Source: Chromatiaceae bacterium
GTDB taxonomy: Bacteria > Pseudomonadota > Gammaproteobacteria > Chromatiales > Chromatiaceae
Assembly (NCBI GenBank): GCA_013426805.1
Contig: JACDZG010000014.1
Location: forward strand, 23,495 to 87,494
Direction of reading: 5' to 3'
Length of the DNA: 64,000 bases
Both the position numbers and the translations under genes were made by a program. Positions 18,377-26,446 of this stretch are shown piece by piece; position 1 is the first letter of the stretch; the number at the start of each line of letters is the position of its first letter. Below the pieces are notes generated by a model. That model searched no databases. It was not told where the DNA came from and worked only from the letters and a program-made list of their open reading frames with translations.

Positions 18377-19242
18377 GCGCAACGCCCCTGCTGGAGGCGC
18401 GGGATTTGCACTACGCCTACCCCGGCTCGATCGGTGGGTCGCGCGGTGCACCGGTTCTGCGCGGAGTCAGTCTCAGCCTCCATGCCGGGCAAGTCGTGGC
18501 GCTGCTCGGGGCCAACGGCAGCGGCAAGAGCACGCTGCTGCGGCTGATGCTGGGGCTGCTGGTGCCCAACGGGGGCACCGTCTGCCTGGACGGGCGGCGG
18601 CTGACCCATTTCAGCCGGCGCGCGGCGGCGCGGCGCATCGCCTATGTTCCGCAGAGTCACACGGTTCCCTTCCCCTATCAGGTCCGGGATCTGGTGACCC
18701 TGGGACGCATCCCCCGGACCGGGCTCTTTCGCAATCTGAGTTTAATAGACCGCGCCGCGGTCGACGCCGCGTTGCAGCGGCTCGGGATCGGCCATCTGGC
18801 GAACCGCCCGTTCACCGAGCTGTCGGGCGGCGAGCGCCAGCTCTGCCTGATCGCCCGCGCCCTGGTCCAGGAGGCGCAGATTATCCTGATGGACGAGCCG
18901 GTCACCGGTCTCGATTTCGGCAACCAATGGCGCCTGCTGGACCTGATCCGCGAACTGGCAGCGGAGGGCCGGATCTTGGTCACATCCACCCACTATCCGG
19001 ACCATGCACTCAATGCCGCGGACCGGGTGGTGCTGCTTCACGGCGGCCGGTTGCTGGCGGACGGCCTCCCCGAAACCGTGGTGACACCGGCCACGATCCG
19101 CACCCTCTATGGGATCGAGGTCAGCATCCACCGGCTCCCCGGCGGCCGCCTGGCCCTGGTGCCGGCACTGGCCGGGCGTCCGATCACCCGGCCGACCACA
19201 GGACCAGGGTCGATCCGGGCACCGGTGACGGCCCATGGCTGA
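18373..19242 (+). CDS. ABC transporter ATPase, FecE/BtuD type
   Basis: A 289-residue nucleotide-binding subunit. The frame is open from 18004, but the ATG at 18373 (MSATPLLEARDLHYAYPG), overlapping the permease stop, gives the expected length. It has Walker A GANGSGKST, Q-loop YVPQSH, signature LSGGERQ, Walker B IILMDEP and switch His in TSTHYPDHA. It energises uptake of a metal chelate with the binding protein and permease upstream. No other ATPase of this type is near the TonB receptor/binding protein pair at 28-31 kb, so the systems might share it. Confidence 0.9.
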   Translation: MSATPLLEARDLHYAYPGSIGGSRGAPVLRGVSLSLHAGQVVALLGANGSGKSTLLRLMLGLLVPNGGTVCLDGRRLTHFSRRAAARRIAYVPQSHTVPFPYQVRDLVTLGRIPRTGLFRNLSLIDRAAVDAALQRLGIGHLANRPFTELSGGERQLCLIARALVQEAQIILMDEPVTGLDFGNQWRLLDLIRELAAEGRILVTSTHYPDHALNAADRVVLLHGGRLLADGLPETVVTPATIRTLYGIEVSIHRLPGGRLALVPALAGRPITRPTTGPGSIRAPVTAHG

Positions 19243-19468
19243 GTCGGCCGTGCCATCCCGTGACTGGAGCGAGCCGGGCCTGCTCAGCTTGACTGCGACA
19301 CCCGCGCTCCGCTCAAGAGCGTCGCCTATTACGCGGGGGCGCCGCGCTCCGTGGTGGCGCAATTGATTCTAACGTTATAAACACGCGAGCCCAGTTCCGG
19401 CACCTGGCGGGCCGGATCTCGTCATCCGACCCGAACCACCGAACCACCGCACCACCGGAGCAATCACC

Positions 19469-19873
19469 ATGACAGGCGCGCCCTGTATCTTCGGTAAGGT
19501 ACCGCAAGGACCTCGACAACACCCCGACCAGCCCTGCCACCCCCGCTGGCAGTCGCACTTGCCGGCCGAATGGCGCGACAAGACCGTGGTCCCGCTGTCC
19601 TTCCGGGTTTATCGGGAATATGAGGTCCCCGCACGACGGGTCATCGGCCGTGACCGGCTGGGCGAACCCTGTTTCTGCGCGTGCGACTACCGGCTGATCG
19701 AACTGCGCTTGGACGACGACGACGATCTCTATCCGGCGCTGACCTACGGGGAGTCAGTCTATGCCTGGCGCCTCCTGGACGGACGCTGGCTGGTGCATCG
19801 CCGCCTGCAACCCTACGGGGACGAAGGGGACCTGGTTGCCGCGCTGAGTTTGGAAGCGCGGATGCCGCGGTAG
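19469..19873 (+). CDS. Hypothetical protein
   Basis: A 134-residue acidic protein starting MTGAPCIFGKVPQGP, with a DDDDDLYPALTYGE stretch and no signal peptide, membrane segment or motif I recognise. It reads like a small beta-rich protein (VVPLSFRVYREYEVPARRVIG). The ATG at 19469 has GGAG 9 bp ahead (CCGGAGCAATCACC). It sits between the ABC operon and the convergent GCS2-like gene. The 226 bp upstream contain CGTTATAAA (19371-19379), one half of a ModE-like box, without a clear second half. Function unknown. Confidence 0.6.
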   Translation: MTGAPCIFGKVPQGPRQHPDQPCHPRWQSHLPAEWRDKTVVPLSFRVYREYEVPARRVIGRDRLGEPCFCACDYRLIELRLDDDDDLYPALTYGESVYAWRLLDGRWLVHRRLQPYGDEGDLVAALSLEARMPR

Positions 19874-19895
19874 TCCCGGTGCGGGGCTGCGCTGA

Positions 19896-21026
19896 TCAGG
19901 TCGCCCGTTGGCCGCCGCGGTGGTACATCAACGCAGTCTCACGATAGGCCCTCAGCAGGTCGTGCGCGGGGGTGCGGCGGGCGGCCAGGAGTCGCTCCAA
20001 TGGGGCCAGCGCTGCAACGGCCTCCGCCCTCCCGGCCTTGAACAAGGCGGTCCTGGCCTTGCTCAGGACCTCGTTCGACCCGGCCCGGATGGCCGTGTCC
20101 GCAAATCCGTTGACGGCCCCTTGCCGGTAGAGCGCCAGATCCGTCTCCTCGCCGCGTGCGGGGAGATCGTCGGCGAGACAGACCCCTTCAAGCAAGTGGC
20201 AACAAGCGATCAGCAGATCCAGCGATGGCATGGCGTCGAACGCCTTGTACTCGATCCGTCCGGCCTCCCCCGGCAGTCGGGCCGGGGCGATCAGCCGGGA
20301 ACGGGGCGCCCACTCGGGCAGGTCCGCCGGCCCGAGAAAGAGCTTGACGGCCGGTCGACAGGCGGCGCGCTCGAAGGTCCGCTTGGAATGGCCCGGCCAG
20401 ATCGCACCGGCGGCAAAGGGACTGCTGAAGCTGAAGGGGACCAGATAGGGGCTGTACCAATTGAGCTTGCGCGCGGCGTTCAGACTCTGCTCGGCAGTCC
20501 AGTCGGGCATCGACAGATTGATATCCGGTCCGTAGCTGAGCGTATAGACCTCGGCGCCGTCGAAGCTGCGATCGACGCGGCGCAGGTCCTGCTCAAAGGG
20601 GTTGAGCGGGGGCTCAAAGTCATAGCCGGCGCGTACCGGGTTGTACCCGACGATGGCGAGCCCGAGACCGTGGCGGGCCAGGACCTCGGTCAGTTGCGCT
20701 TCGATGGCGAGCAGTTCGGCAATCGCCCCTGCAATGTCCGGACACGCCGGTGTGCGGATCTCCACCCCCTTCACCGCCATGGTGCGAAAGCGGCCGTCGG
20801 GGTGGGAGCGCTCGTCGCCTTCCAGATACCAATAGCCGCTGCGTATCCCCAAGTCACCCGTGGCCAGGGTCGGATCGTCGCGCCCCGGCTTTTCTTCGAG
20901 CAGGTCGCGAATCGTCTCGAAGGACAGGTTGGTGAAGTCGCGGATACGTCCCGGCTCGGGCCCGGTCTGGTCGACGAGCAGATACTCAAACTCGATCCCG
21001 CAGTGCATCGTCCGGCTCAGAGCCAC
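19896..21026 (-). CDS. Glutamate-cysteine ligase-like protein (GCS2 family), last gene of the cytosolic operon
   Basis: A 376-residue ATP-grasp-like carboxylate-amine ligase. The start MHCGIEFEYLLVD supplies the conserved metal-binding Glu residues of the GCS2 fold; VEIRTPACPD, GPDINLSMPDW and RIEYKAFDAMPSLDLLIACC correspond to later active-site strands. GCS2 members join glutamate to cysteine or other amines. It overlaps the nitroreductase gene by 10 bp and is the fifth gene of an operon that starts at 24.38 kb under a candidate VnfA/sigma-54 promoter, so it may make or modify a small thiol or amide ligand for metal handling. Substrate unknown; not the housekeeping GshA of enterobacteria. 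Confidence 0.7.
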   Translation of the reverse strand: MALSRTMHCGIEFEYLLVDQTGPEPGRIRDFTNLSFETIRDLLEEKPGRDDPTLATGDLGIRSGYWYLEGDERSHPDGRFRTMAVKGVEIRTPACPDIAGAIAELLAIEAQLTEVLARHGLGLAIVGYNPVRAGYDFEPPLNPFEQDLRRVDRSFDGAEVYTLSYGPDINLSMPDWTAEQSLNAARKLNWYSPYLVPFSFSSPFAAGAIWPGHSKRTFERAACRPAVKLFLGPADLPEWAPRSRLIAPARLPGEAGRIEYKAFDAMPSLDLLIACCHLLEGVCLADDLPARGEETDLALYRQGAVNGFADTAIRAGSNEVLSKARTALFKAGRAEAVAALAPLERLLAARRTPAHDLLRAYRETALMYHRGGQRAT

Positions 21027-21595
21027 ACCAGATAGTCACTGGGGTGATTCGCCGGGGGCCGCGGGTCGGTGTCCTGGACCGGGGTCCCGAGGTATAGGAA
21101 GCCGACGATCTGCTCCTGCTCGGTGAGATCCAGTTCGCGATGCACCCCGCGATCATACATCGGCCAACCGGAGCGCCAGACCCCACTGAAACCCAGCGCC
21201 CGGGCGGCCAACTGCATGGTCAGCACGGTGCCGGCAGCGCACAGTTGCTGGTCGAACAGCGGCACCGTCTGGTCGGCACGGGGGCTCGCGATGGCAACGA
21301 TCACCAGGGGCGCCCGCAACGGCATCCGCGGGGCGCGCTCCACCACGTGCGGGGGCCGGCCGGCGGCCACCGCGGCCCGTTGCAGAGCCTGACCGAGGCG
21401 AATGCGGCCCTCGCCGCGCGCGGCGAGAAAACGAAAGGGTCGCAGCCGCCCGAAGTCGGGAACCCGCAGGGCCGCCCGCAGGATCAGATCCAGCGCCGCG
21501 TCCCCCGGGCCCGGGTCGGTCAGGCGATGGTGGGAACGGCGGTTGAGCAAGAGGTCCAGGGCCGGGTTTGCGCCCTCATCATTCAGGTCGGCCAC
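21017..21595 (-). CDS. Nitroreductase family protein
   Basis: A 192-residue flavin enzyme. NRRSHHRLTDPGPGDAALDLILRAALRVPDFGRLRPFRFLAARGE (quoted in parts) is the family opening with the FMN-binding Arg residues; GLSGVWRSG-like GFSGVWRSGWPMYD and IVGFLYLGTP are the C-terminal signatures, closest to YdjA-type members. Such proteins reduce quinones, nitro groups or metal species with NAD(P)H and FMN. Its first codons overlap the ATPase by 13 bp and its end overlaps the ligase gene, indicating translational coupling. In this setting reduction of vanadate or of a metal ligand is an attractive but unproved role. Confidence 0.85.
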   Translation of the reverse strand: MADLNDEGANPALDLLLNRRSHHRLTDPGPGDAALDLILRAALRVPDFGRLRPFRFLAARGEGRIRLGQALQRAAVAAGRPPHVVERAPRMPLRAPLVIVAIASPRADQTVPLFDQQLCAAGTVLTMQLAARALGFSGVWRSGWPMYDRGVHRELDLTEQEQIVGFLYLGTPVQDTDPRPPANHPSDYLVWL

Positions 21596-22593
21596 TGGAC
21601 GTCTTCCTCAATGAGGTCGCCCTGGCGCAGGCGCTCGCGAATCGCCATCACCGCGGCATCCAGGGCCTCGATACGCACCAGATTGCGCTGCTCGCGCGCG
21701 CTGGTTTCGATGATCCGGGCGATGCCGCCGTTGCGAATCACCAGGCGCCGGTGCCCACGCAGGGCCAGCAGCGGGTCGTGCGTCGAGATGAAGACGATCT
21801 TCTCGCCACTGATCAACAGGTCCAGGGCGCGCTTGCGGTCGACTCCCGCGTTCTCGATCTCGTCGATCAGCACCACCGGGGAGGCCGACAACAGGGCCGC
21901 GTCGGCGATCATCAGCGCCCGGGTCTGGCCGCCGGAGAGCTGGGTGACCGGCACCTCCGGGGAGAACTGTTCACCCGTCAGTGTGTTGGCGCAGGCGATG
22001 ACCTGCTCGGCCATGGCCTCGGGGTCGACCACCATGCGGCACTGGGCGTGCATGGTCACCAGTTCCCGCACGCCCAGGTCCACCACGAAGTTCATATTCT
22101 GGGAGAGCTGGGCGACCAGCTTGCGATCGAGGGCATCACGCTGGTCGTCGCCCGGCGGTTGGCCGTCCACCAGGACCCGGCGTCCGGTGGGCGTGTCGCC
22201 CTGGGCCAGGCACTCGATATCGGCCAACAGCCGGCTCTTGCCGCACCCGGTAGGACCCACGACACACAAGACCTCCCCCGCCTGCACGGTGAGCCGGACC
22301 GCCTCCGGCGCCCCCGACTTATCCCGCCCGCCGATCAGGGTCAGGCTCCCCACGCGCCGCCCCGCGGCGGCGGCCATTGCCTGGACCTCGTCGATCAGGC
22401 GCTGGATATGGGCCAGCATCTGGCCGCGCTCCATGCCCGCATCCAGCAAGTCCTCATCGGCCAGCAGCGCCAGCCAGCCCCCCAGAGGCAGCGGCTGTTC
22501 GGGTGCCCTGAGTCCCAGCGCCGCGATGAAGTCCGCGACACAGGGATGGGCCGCCAGCAGGGCGTCCAAGGGCATGTCGGCGATGCTGTTCAT
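21583..22593 (-). CDS. Soluble ABC-type ATPase with N-terminal ScdA_N/DUF1858-like helical segment
   Basis: The frame runs upstream to 22755, but the ATG at 22593 overlaps the GTPase stop as ATGA and gives MNSIADMPLDALLAAHP. Residues 1-90 look like the small helical domain seen in ScdA_N/DUF1858 proteins (LLAAHPCVADFIAALGL). The rest is an ABC cassette: Walker A GPTGCGKSR, signature LSGGQTRALM, Walker B VVLIDEIE, switch STHDP. There is no membrane domain and no permease gene nearby, so it is more likely a mechanical or chaperone-type ABC ATPase than a transporter. It lies between a metallochaperone-like GTPase and a nitroreductase. Confidence 0.8.
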   Translation of the reverse strand: MNSIADMPLDALLAAHPCVADFIAALGLRAPEQPLPLGGWLALLADEDLLDAGMERGQMLAHIQRLIDEVQAMAAAAGRRVGSLTLIGGRDKSGAPEAVRLTVQAGEVLCVVGPTGCGKSRLLADIECLAQGDTPTGRRVLVDGQPPGDDQRDALDRKLVAQLSQNMNFVVDLGVRELVTMHAQCRMVVDPEAMAEQVIACANTLTGEQFSPEVPVTQLSGGQTRALMIADAALLSASPVVLIDEIENAGVDRKRALDLLISGEKIVFISTHDPLLALRGHRRLVIRNGGIARIIETSAREQRNLVRIEALDAAVMAIRERLRQGDLIEEDVQWPT

Positions 22594-23294
22594 GGGGACT
22601 CCGCGCGATCGGCGAAGCGCATCTTCTTGACGTTTCCGCGTTGGTGGGTCTCGCCGATGGCGGTTTCGCCCACGCAATAGGGACAGACAGCCGCCGGCAT
22701 GGGAAAGCGCAGGCGACTGCCCTCCAGCGTCGGCGTGGGCGGGGCCTGGCGGCACTGCGCCGCCAGCGCCGTGGCGCCCTGGCCGGTGATCCCATTGCAG
22801 AATAGCGCTCGTGCCCCAGGGTTAGCGAGCCGAACCTGGTAGGCAAAGACCTCGCGCTCGACCTGGGAGACGATATCCCCCTTGGTAATAACGACAAGGT
22901 CCGCCAGCCGCAGCATCGGCCCGATTTTTTTCGGGGTCTGCACCCCGGCCAGCGCATCGACCACGCAGACCGCCAAGACCCCGTTGATATGGGGCGAACA
23001 GCGGTTGCACAGCCCGGCGCTCTCGCTGATCAGCAGATCGAACCCCTGGCGCAGTCCCCACGCCAGGCAGTCCGCCACGTTCGAGACGAAATAGTGATCC
23101 GGACACAGACCTCCGGCCAGGCCCACGGCGACCGGGATGCCGTGACCTGCATAGCGCTCGTCGTCTGAGGTGGACAGGGCATCGAGCTTGACCACGCCTA
23201 CCTTCAGACCATCGCGCCGCAGCAGGTCCACGACCCGCAGGATGACCGAGGTCTTACCCACTGATGGGGAACCCGCCACGGTGATCAACTGCAT
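22590..23294 (-). CDS. SIMIBI GTPase of the HypB/UreG metallochaperone type
   Basis: A 234-residue protein. Walker A is GSPSVGKTS at residues 8-16, followed by a helix and VGVVKLDALSTSDDERY; DLLISESAGLCNRC is the Walker B region; LVVITKGD replaces the NKxD base-recognition motif. Cysteines in NRCSPH and a C-terminal VCPYCVGE could bind metal, as in HypB and UreG, which use GTP hydrolysis to load Ni into enzymes. It overlaps the binding-protein gene by 10 bp. In this operon it is a candidate for GTP-driven metal (vanadium?) insertion; the metal is inferred only from context. Confidence 0.8.
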   Translation of the reverse strand: MQLITVAGSPSVGKTSVILRVVDLLRRDGLKVGVVKLDALSTSDDERYAGHGIPVAVGLAGGLCPDHYFVSNVADCLAWGLRQGFDLLISESAGLCNRCSPHINGVLAVCVVDALAGVQTPKKIGPMLRLADLVVITKGDIVSQVEREVFAYQVRLANPGARALFCNGITGQGATALAAQCRQAPPTPTLEGSRLRFPMPAAVCPYCVGETAIGETHQRGNVKKMRFADRAESP

Positions 23295-24379
23295 GCCCGC
23301 ACCCCCTCTCGCCGGGTCGCGTCACCAGACCAGGCGGCGAAGAAGCACTCGCCGGCCTGCCGACCGGCAACGGCCAGGTCCTGATCGCGGATCTGATCCC
23401 AACCCGGCCACTTCAGCCGGGCCCCGGGCGGGAAGGTCCCGGCCAGGTTGGCGGCCACCGGCGGATAGCAATTGCGGGCGAGCACGGCTCCCAGGGCCGG
23501 ACCGGTGACATAGTTCACCAGGGGCGCCAACCGCGCCGCGGCCGACGCCTGGAGTAGATACCCGATGGGCATGGCGAGTGCCCCATCCGCAGGCCAGACC
23601 ACCCGGGTGCGCTCCCGCCGCGGACACAGGTCCGCCTGGAGCCAGGGCAGGATGGCGATCGCCCCCAGGTTGCGGCTGTTGGAACCGGCCTGGGTGGCGG
23701 TGCGAATATTGTGTTGCAGGTGCCGCACATTGGCGGCGAAGGCGCTGAGCCCGGCGCTGCCATATTCCTGGTGCAGCGCGTACAGCAGGTAACTGTTGTA
23801 GTCCTGATAGGGGACCTGATCATTCGGGCGCCAGCCGCCGAAGACGATCTCGTCGGCCCAACACGGGTCGAGCAAGTCGCTCCAACTGAGCGGCGCTGGC
23901 CGACCCTTGAGGCGTTGCGCGTCCACCAGAAAGACGAACGGAATCACCGCGAAGGTCTGGAAGACGCCTAACGGGTCGGCCAATCCCGCCGCCTTGCAGA
24001 CCGGATGCCAGTCGGAGCGGGTCCGCGGATGCCCGACGGGGCGGTACCGGTCCAGGAGATTGGGGGTCAGGATGTCGTGGTAAAGGTGACTGACCAGCAT
24101 GCCCGGCAGACCGGTGTCGGGGGGCGCGGCGGCCAGCCCGTCGAAGGGCCGGTACCACTCGCTCCCGGAGAGGAAGCAGCACTCCAGTCGGGTGCCGGTG
24201 GCCGCCTGATGGGCGGCGACGGCCCGGTCCAACCCGGCCTTGAAGGGGCGGCGTAACGGAATCGGCATACGACCGAGTAGATCCAGGCGGCCCAGGTCCG
24301 AGATCCGGGTCTCTGGGGCAGTGGCTTGGGACCTCAGCGTCAGTGCCGGGCGGGAAGGTTCGCGCAATTCGCGGATCAT
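23285..24379 (-). CDS. Extracellular-solute-binding-protein fold without signal peptide, first gene of the cytosolic operon
   Basis: A 364-residue protein. The frame opens at 24508, but ATG 24379 has a strong AGGAGT 5 bp ahead and lies downstream of the sigma-54 promoter. It has the look of a ferric-iron/tungstate-class type II binding protein (SEWYRPFDGLAA, GVFQTFAVIPFVFLVD, SWSDLLDPCWADEIVFGG, GAIAILPW). The N terminus MIRELREPSRPALTLRSQA has no hydrophobic core, so it should stay in the cytoplasm. A cytosolic binding-protein fold coupled to a HypB-like GTPase suggests a metal or metal-ligand carrier. Its homology call is moderate and the ligand is unknown. Confidence 0.65.
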   Translation of the reverse strand: MIRELREPSRPALTLRSQATAPETRISDLGRLDLLGRMPIPLRRPFKAGLDRAVAAHQAATGTRLECCFLSGSEWYRPFDGLAAAPPDTGLPGMLVSHLYHDILTPNLLDRYRPVGHPRTRSDWHPVCKAAGLADPLGVFQTFAVIPFVFLVDAQRLKGRPAPLSWSDLLDPCWADEIVFGGWRPNDQVPYQDYNSYLLYALHQEYGSAGLSAFAANVRHLQHNIRTATQAGSNSRNLGAIAILPWLQADLCPRRERTRVVWPADGALAMPIGYLLQASAAARLAPLVNYVTGPALGAVLARNCYPPVAANLAGTFPPGARLKWPGWDQIRDQDLAVAGRQAGECFFAAWSGDATRREGVRACS

Positions 24380-24433
24380 GGGGGACTCCTGACCGGGATT
24401 GATGGATACGGGTCCATCTTGAGACTTAACCAG

Positions 24434-24449
24434 CGCAAAACCCGTGCCG
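24434..24449 (-). promoter_or_regulatory. Sigma-54 promoter for the minus-strand cytosolic operon
   Basis: Read on the minus strand: CGGCACGGGTTTTGCG, with GG-N10-GC and near-consensus -24 (GGCAC) and -12 (TTGC). It lies about 55 bp before the ATG at 24379. The GTTC-N6-GTAC site at 24591-24604 is 143 bp upstream, a normal enhancer distance. Confidence 0.7.
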
Positions 24450-24590
24450 CCGCGGGCGATGCGTTGGTTGTCCCGGTGCAACCAGTTGATCGGAAAGCGC
24501 GATGCCACTGCCGAATACGGGCACTCAGCATCCAGTCGCGAATGAACCGTGTTGATCGGCCCAGCCGGTGTCCCTGGTCAACCGATCGGC

Positions 24591-24635
24591 GTTCGCGGAC
24601 GTACGCCCGGACCGCGCGAATGTACGCCCGTGTGC
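24591..24635. promoter_or_regulatory. Pair of VnfA-type enhancer sites in the divergent 24.4/24.8 kb region
   Basis: GTTCGCGGACGTAC (24591-24604) and GTACGCCCGTGTGC (24622-24635) each match the Azotobacter VnfA pattern GTAC-N6-GTAC with one mismatch. They stand between two outward-facing sigma-54 promoters, so one bound hexamer cluster could activate both directions. Confidence 0.65.
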
Positions 24636-24723
24636 CCCGGGGCGGGCCTGGCCCAACTGGCGGTCCGCCAGCGCACCATTGATCCGGAACGCGAGGTTTG
24701 TAAAGGAAGCAGTGCCGCTATGG

Positions 24724-24739
24724 TGGCGCGAATATTGCG
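24724..24739 (+). promoter_or_regulatory. Sigma-54 promoter for the cytosolic PhnD-like gene
   Basis: TGGCGCGAATATTGCG has GG-N10-GC, TGGC at -24 and TTGC at -12. It is 70 bp before the ATG at 24809 and 90-120 bp after the two VnfA-type sites. Confidence 0.68.
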
Positions 24740-24808
24740 CTAATATCCGCCGACGCCGCCCTGCCCCCAGGCGGCACCGACCTCCGGGACCTTGAGGACC
24801 ACCGAACC

Positions 24809-25687
24809 ATGAAGACCATCAAATGCGGGCTGCTGCCCGGCGAATCCCGTCCGGTGGTGGAGCGCATCAACGAACCACTGCGGGCCTATCTGGAGCGCTG
24901 TCTGGACCTGCCGGTGGAGTTGGTCGTCGGGTCCAACTATGTGGCGACCGGGGAGGCGTTGCGGCGGGGGGAGTTGGATCTCGCCTATCTGGGACCGGTC
25001 ACCTATATCCTGCAAAGTCGGCAGGTCGACTTGGAGCCCTTCGCCCGACCAACCCACGGAGGCCGCGTCGGCCCCACCTTCCAGGCCGCCATCATCGTTC
25101 CTGCCGACAGCCCGGCCCGGACCCTGGCCGATCTGCGTGGCGGGGAGATCGCCCTGGGTGACTCCGCGTCCACCTCCGGCTCCTGGGTGCCCAGATATAT
25201 GCTGCTGGAGGCCGGGCTCTCGATGGAGCGGGACTATGTGCGCCGCGCCCTGGGCGCCCACGACGCGGTGGCCGCGGCGGTTGCCGGGCGGACGGTGCCG
25301 GCGGGCGGGCTATCGCTGCCGATCCTCCAGCGCCTGTTCGCCGAGGGTCGCGTGGATCCGGGTGCCGCGCGGATACTGGCCGAATCGCGCCCCATCCCCG
25401 AGTATCTGTGGACCTTCCGCAACGGCCTGTCGATGGACTTGCGCGAGTCCATCCGGCAAGCCTTCGTCGGGCTGCGTGACCCGGCGGCTTTGCGCGCCTA
25501 TCGGGCGGAGGCTTTCATCCCGGCCGTCGATGCGGACGTGGATCGGGTCCGTCACTGGATGGAGCACATCCTCCAGGCGCGCCTGGACCCCGCATCCCTG
25601 GGCCGCTTTGCCGAGCAGACGGCTGCAAGCGCAAACCCGCCCGCAACCGCGCGGCACGGCATCAGTTGCCGCTTGCATTCGTCATGA
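24809..25687 (+). CDS. PhnD-like phosphonate/oxyanion-binding protein lacking a signal peptide
   Basis: A 292-residue protein clearly paralogous to the secreted PhnD-like protein at 34.7 kb: both share GLLPGES, RxNEPLRAYLE, a VVGxNYxATGEALR segment, AYLGPVTYILQSR and GGLSLPI. The secreted copy has a Sec signal; this one begins directly at MKTIKCGLLPGES, so it should be cytoplasmic. It has its own sigma-54 promoter and VnfA-type sites and diverges from the GTPase operon. I infer a cytosolic vanadate-binding or storage/carrier role by analogy with its twin in an importer. A few C-terminal residues (SANPPATARHGIS) look degenerate. The ATG has GAGG 14 bp ahead. Confidence 0.75.
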   Translation: MKTIKCGLLPGESRPVVERINEPLRAYLERCLDLPVELVVGSNYVATGEALRRGELDLAYLGPVTYILQSRQVDLEPFARPTHGGRVGPTFQAAIIVPADSPARTLADLRGGEIALGDSASTSGSWVPRYMLLEAGLSMERDYVRRALGAHDAVAAAVAGRTVPAGGLSLPILQRLFAEGRVDPGAARILAESRPIPEYLWTFRNGLSMDLRESIRQAFVGLRDPAALRAYRAEAFIPAVDADVDRVRHWMEHILQARLDPASLGRFAEQTAASANPPATARHGISCRLHSS

Positions 25688-25691
25688 ACAC

Positions 25692-25714
25692 CGTTATATC
25701 TTAAAATAATTACG
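25692..25714. promoter_or_regulatory. ModE-like box upstream of the 25.8 kb gene
   Basis: The 23-bp segment starting CGTTATAT and ending AATTACG resembles the ModE operator (CGnTATATA-N6-TATATAnCG); the outer positions pair but the centre is imperfect. It lies in an otherwise GC-rich gap 130 bp before the gene, hinting at Mo-dependent control. Confidence 0.4.
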
Positions 25715-25843
25715 AACATAGCCCGGATGGCGTCTACCGCCCCGGGCGAGTAGTGCCGGGTAAGCGTCAACTGCGTCCCCGGCCCGCCGATGGGCCAGCG
25801 GCTGGCGTCTCGTAGTATTTAACCAACCAATGAGGAGCAATCC

Positions 25844-26395
25844 ATGCTGACCCCGCGTATCGTCAAGTCGGCCTTCGTCCTGAGTCTGCTGCTGAGCTTG
25901 GGCACCGCCCAGTGTGCAGCGGACTGCCTGGGAGGAGCCTCCAACTTCTTGCGGCTGGCGGGCAACGTCGAGACGCCAAAGACCTTCACGCCGACCAAGC
26001 TGGCCGACTATCGCACCACGACGATGACGGTGAGTTTCTATACCGGCTCGTCCGGTCTGGTGACCAAGACCTATGTCGGCGTGCCGTTGCTGGATTTACT
26101 CAACGAGGCCGTCGTGGTGACCGACTCCACCCGCAAGAACGACATCCTGCGCAAGTACCTCGTAGCCCAAGCCACCGACTGCTACGAGTCGGTCGTGTCC
26201 ATGGCCGAGGTGCTGCCCAATTTCGGCGGGCAGCCCGTGCTGGTTGCCTACGCAACCGTGGACGCAGCGGGGATCGAGACCCCGCTGGACGACAGCGAAG
26301 GGCGCTTCAGGCTCATTGTGCCCGGAGATAAGGCTGGAGGGCGTTTCGTATCCAATCTCATGCGCATCATCGTGCGTTCCGCGCCCGGCAGTTAA
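25844..26395 (+). CDS. Small secreted protein with weak similarity to molybdopterin-binding (SUOX-fold) domains
   Basis: A 183-residue protein with a clear Sec signal (SAFVLSLLLSLGTAQCAA, cleavage near residue 25). The mature part, with TPTKLADYRTTTMTVSF, YVGVPLLDLLNEA, and RLIVPGDKAGGRFVSNLMRI, resembles the beta-sandwich/SUOX fold of molybdopterin-binding oxidoreductase domains, but the cofactor-ligating Cys is not identifiable, so it need not bind the cofactor. A GAGGAG ribosome-binding site precedes the ATG. It is followed 50 bp later by a di-haem cytochrome. The two may form a periplasmic redox or metal-handling pair. Function uncertain. Confidence 0.5.
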   Translation: MLTPRIVKSAFVLSLLLSLGTAQCAADCLGGASNFLRLAGNVETPKTFTPTKLADYRTTTMTVSFYTGSSGLVTKTYVGVPLLDLLNEAVVVTDSTRKNDILRKYLVAQATDCYESVVSMAEVLPNFGGQPVLVAYATVDAAGIETPLDDSEGRFRLIVPGDKAGGRFVSNLMRIIVRSAPGS

Positions 26396-26446
26396 CCTGT
26401 CGGCCGCCGCACTGATCCCAATGGAACCGAGACGGGCGTTGATCGT

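Noticed and set aside
19391..19410. Sigma-54 promoter before the 19.5 kb gene
   Set aside because: GGCACCTGGCGGGC has the spacing but no TTGC-like -12 box.
21140..22630. Plus-strand 496-codon frame over the nitroreductase and ATPase genes
   Set aside because: Low-complexity Ser/Arg-rich translation without motif; the minus strand encodes recognisable proteins with overlapping stops and starts.
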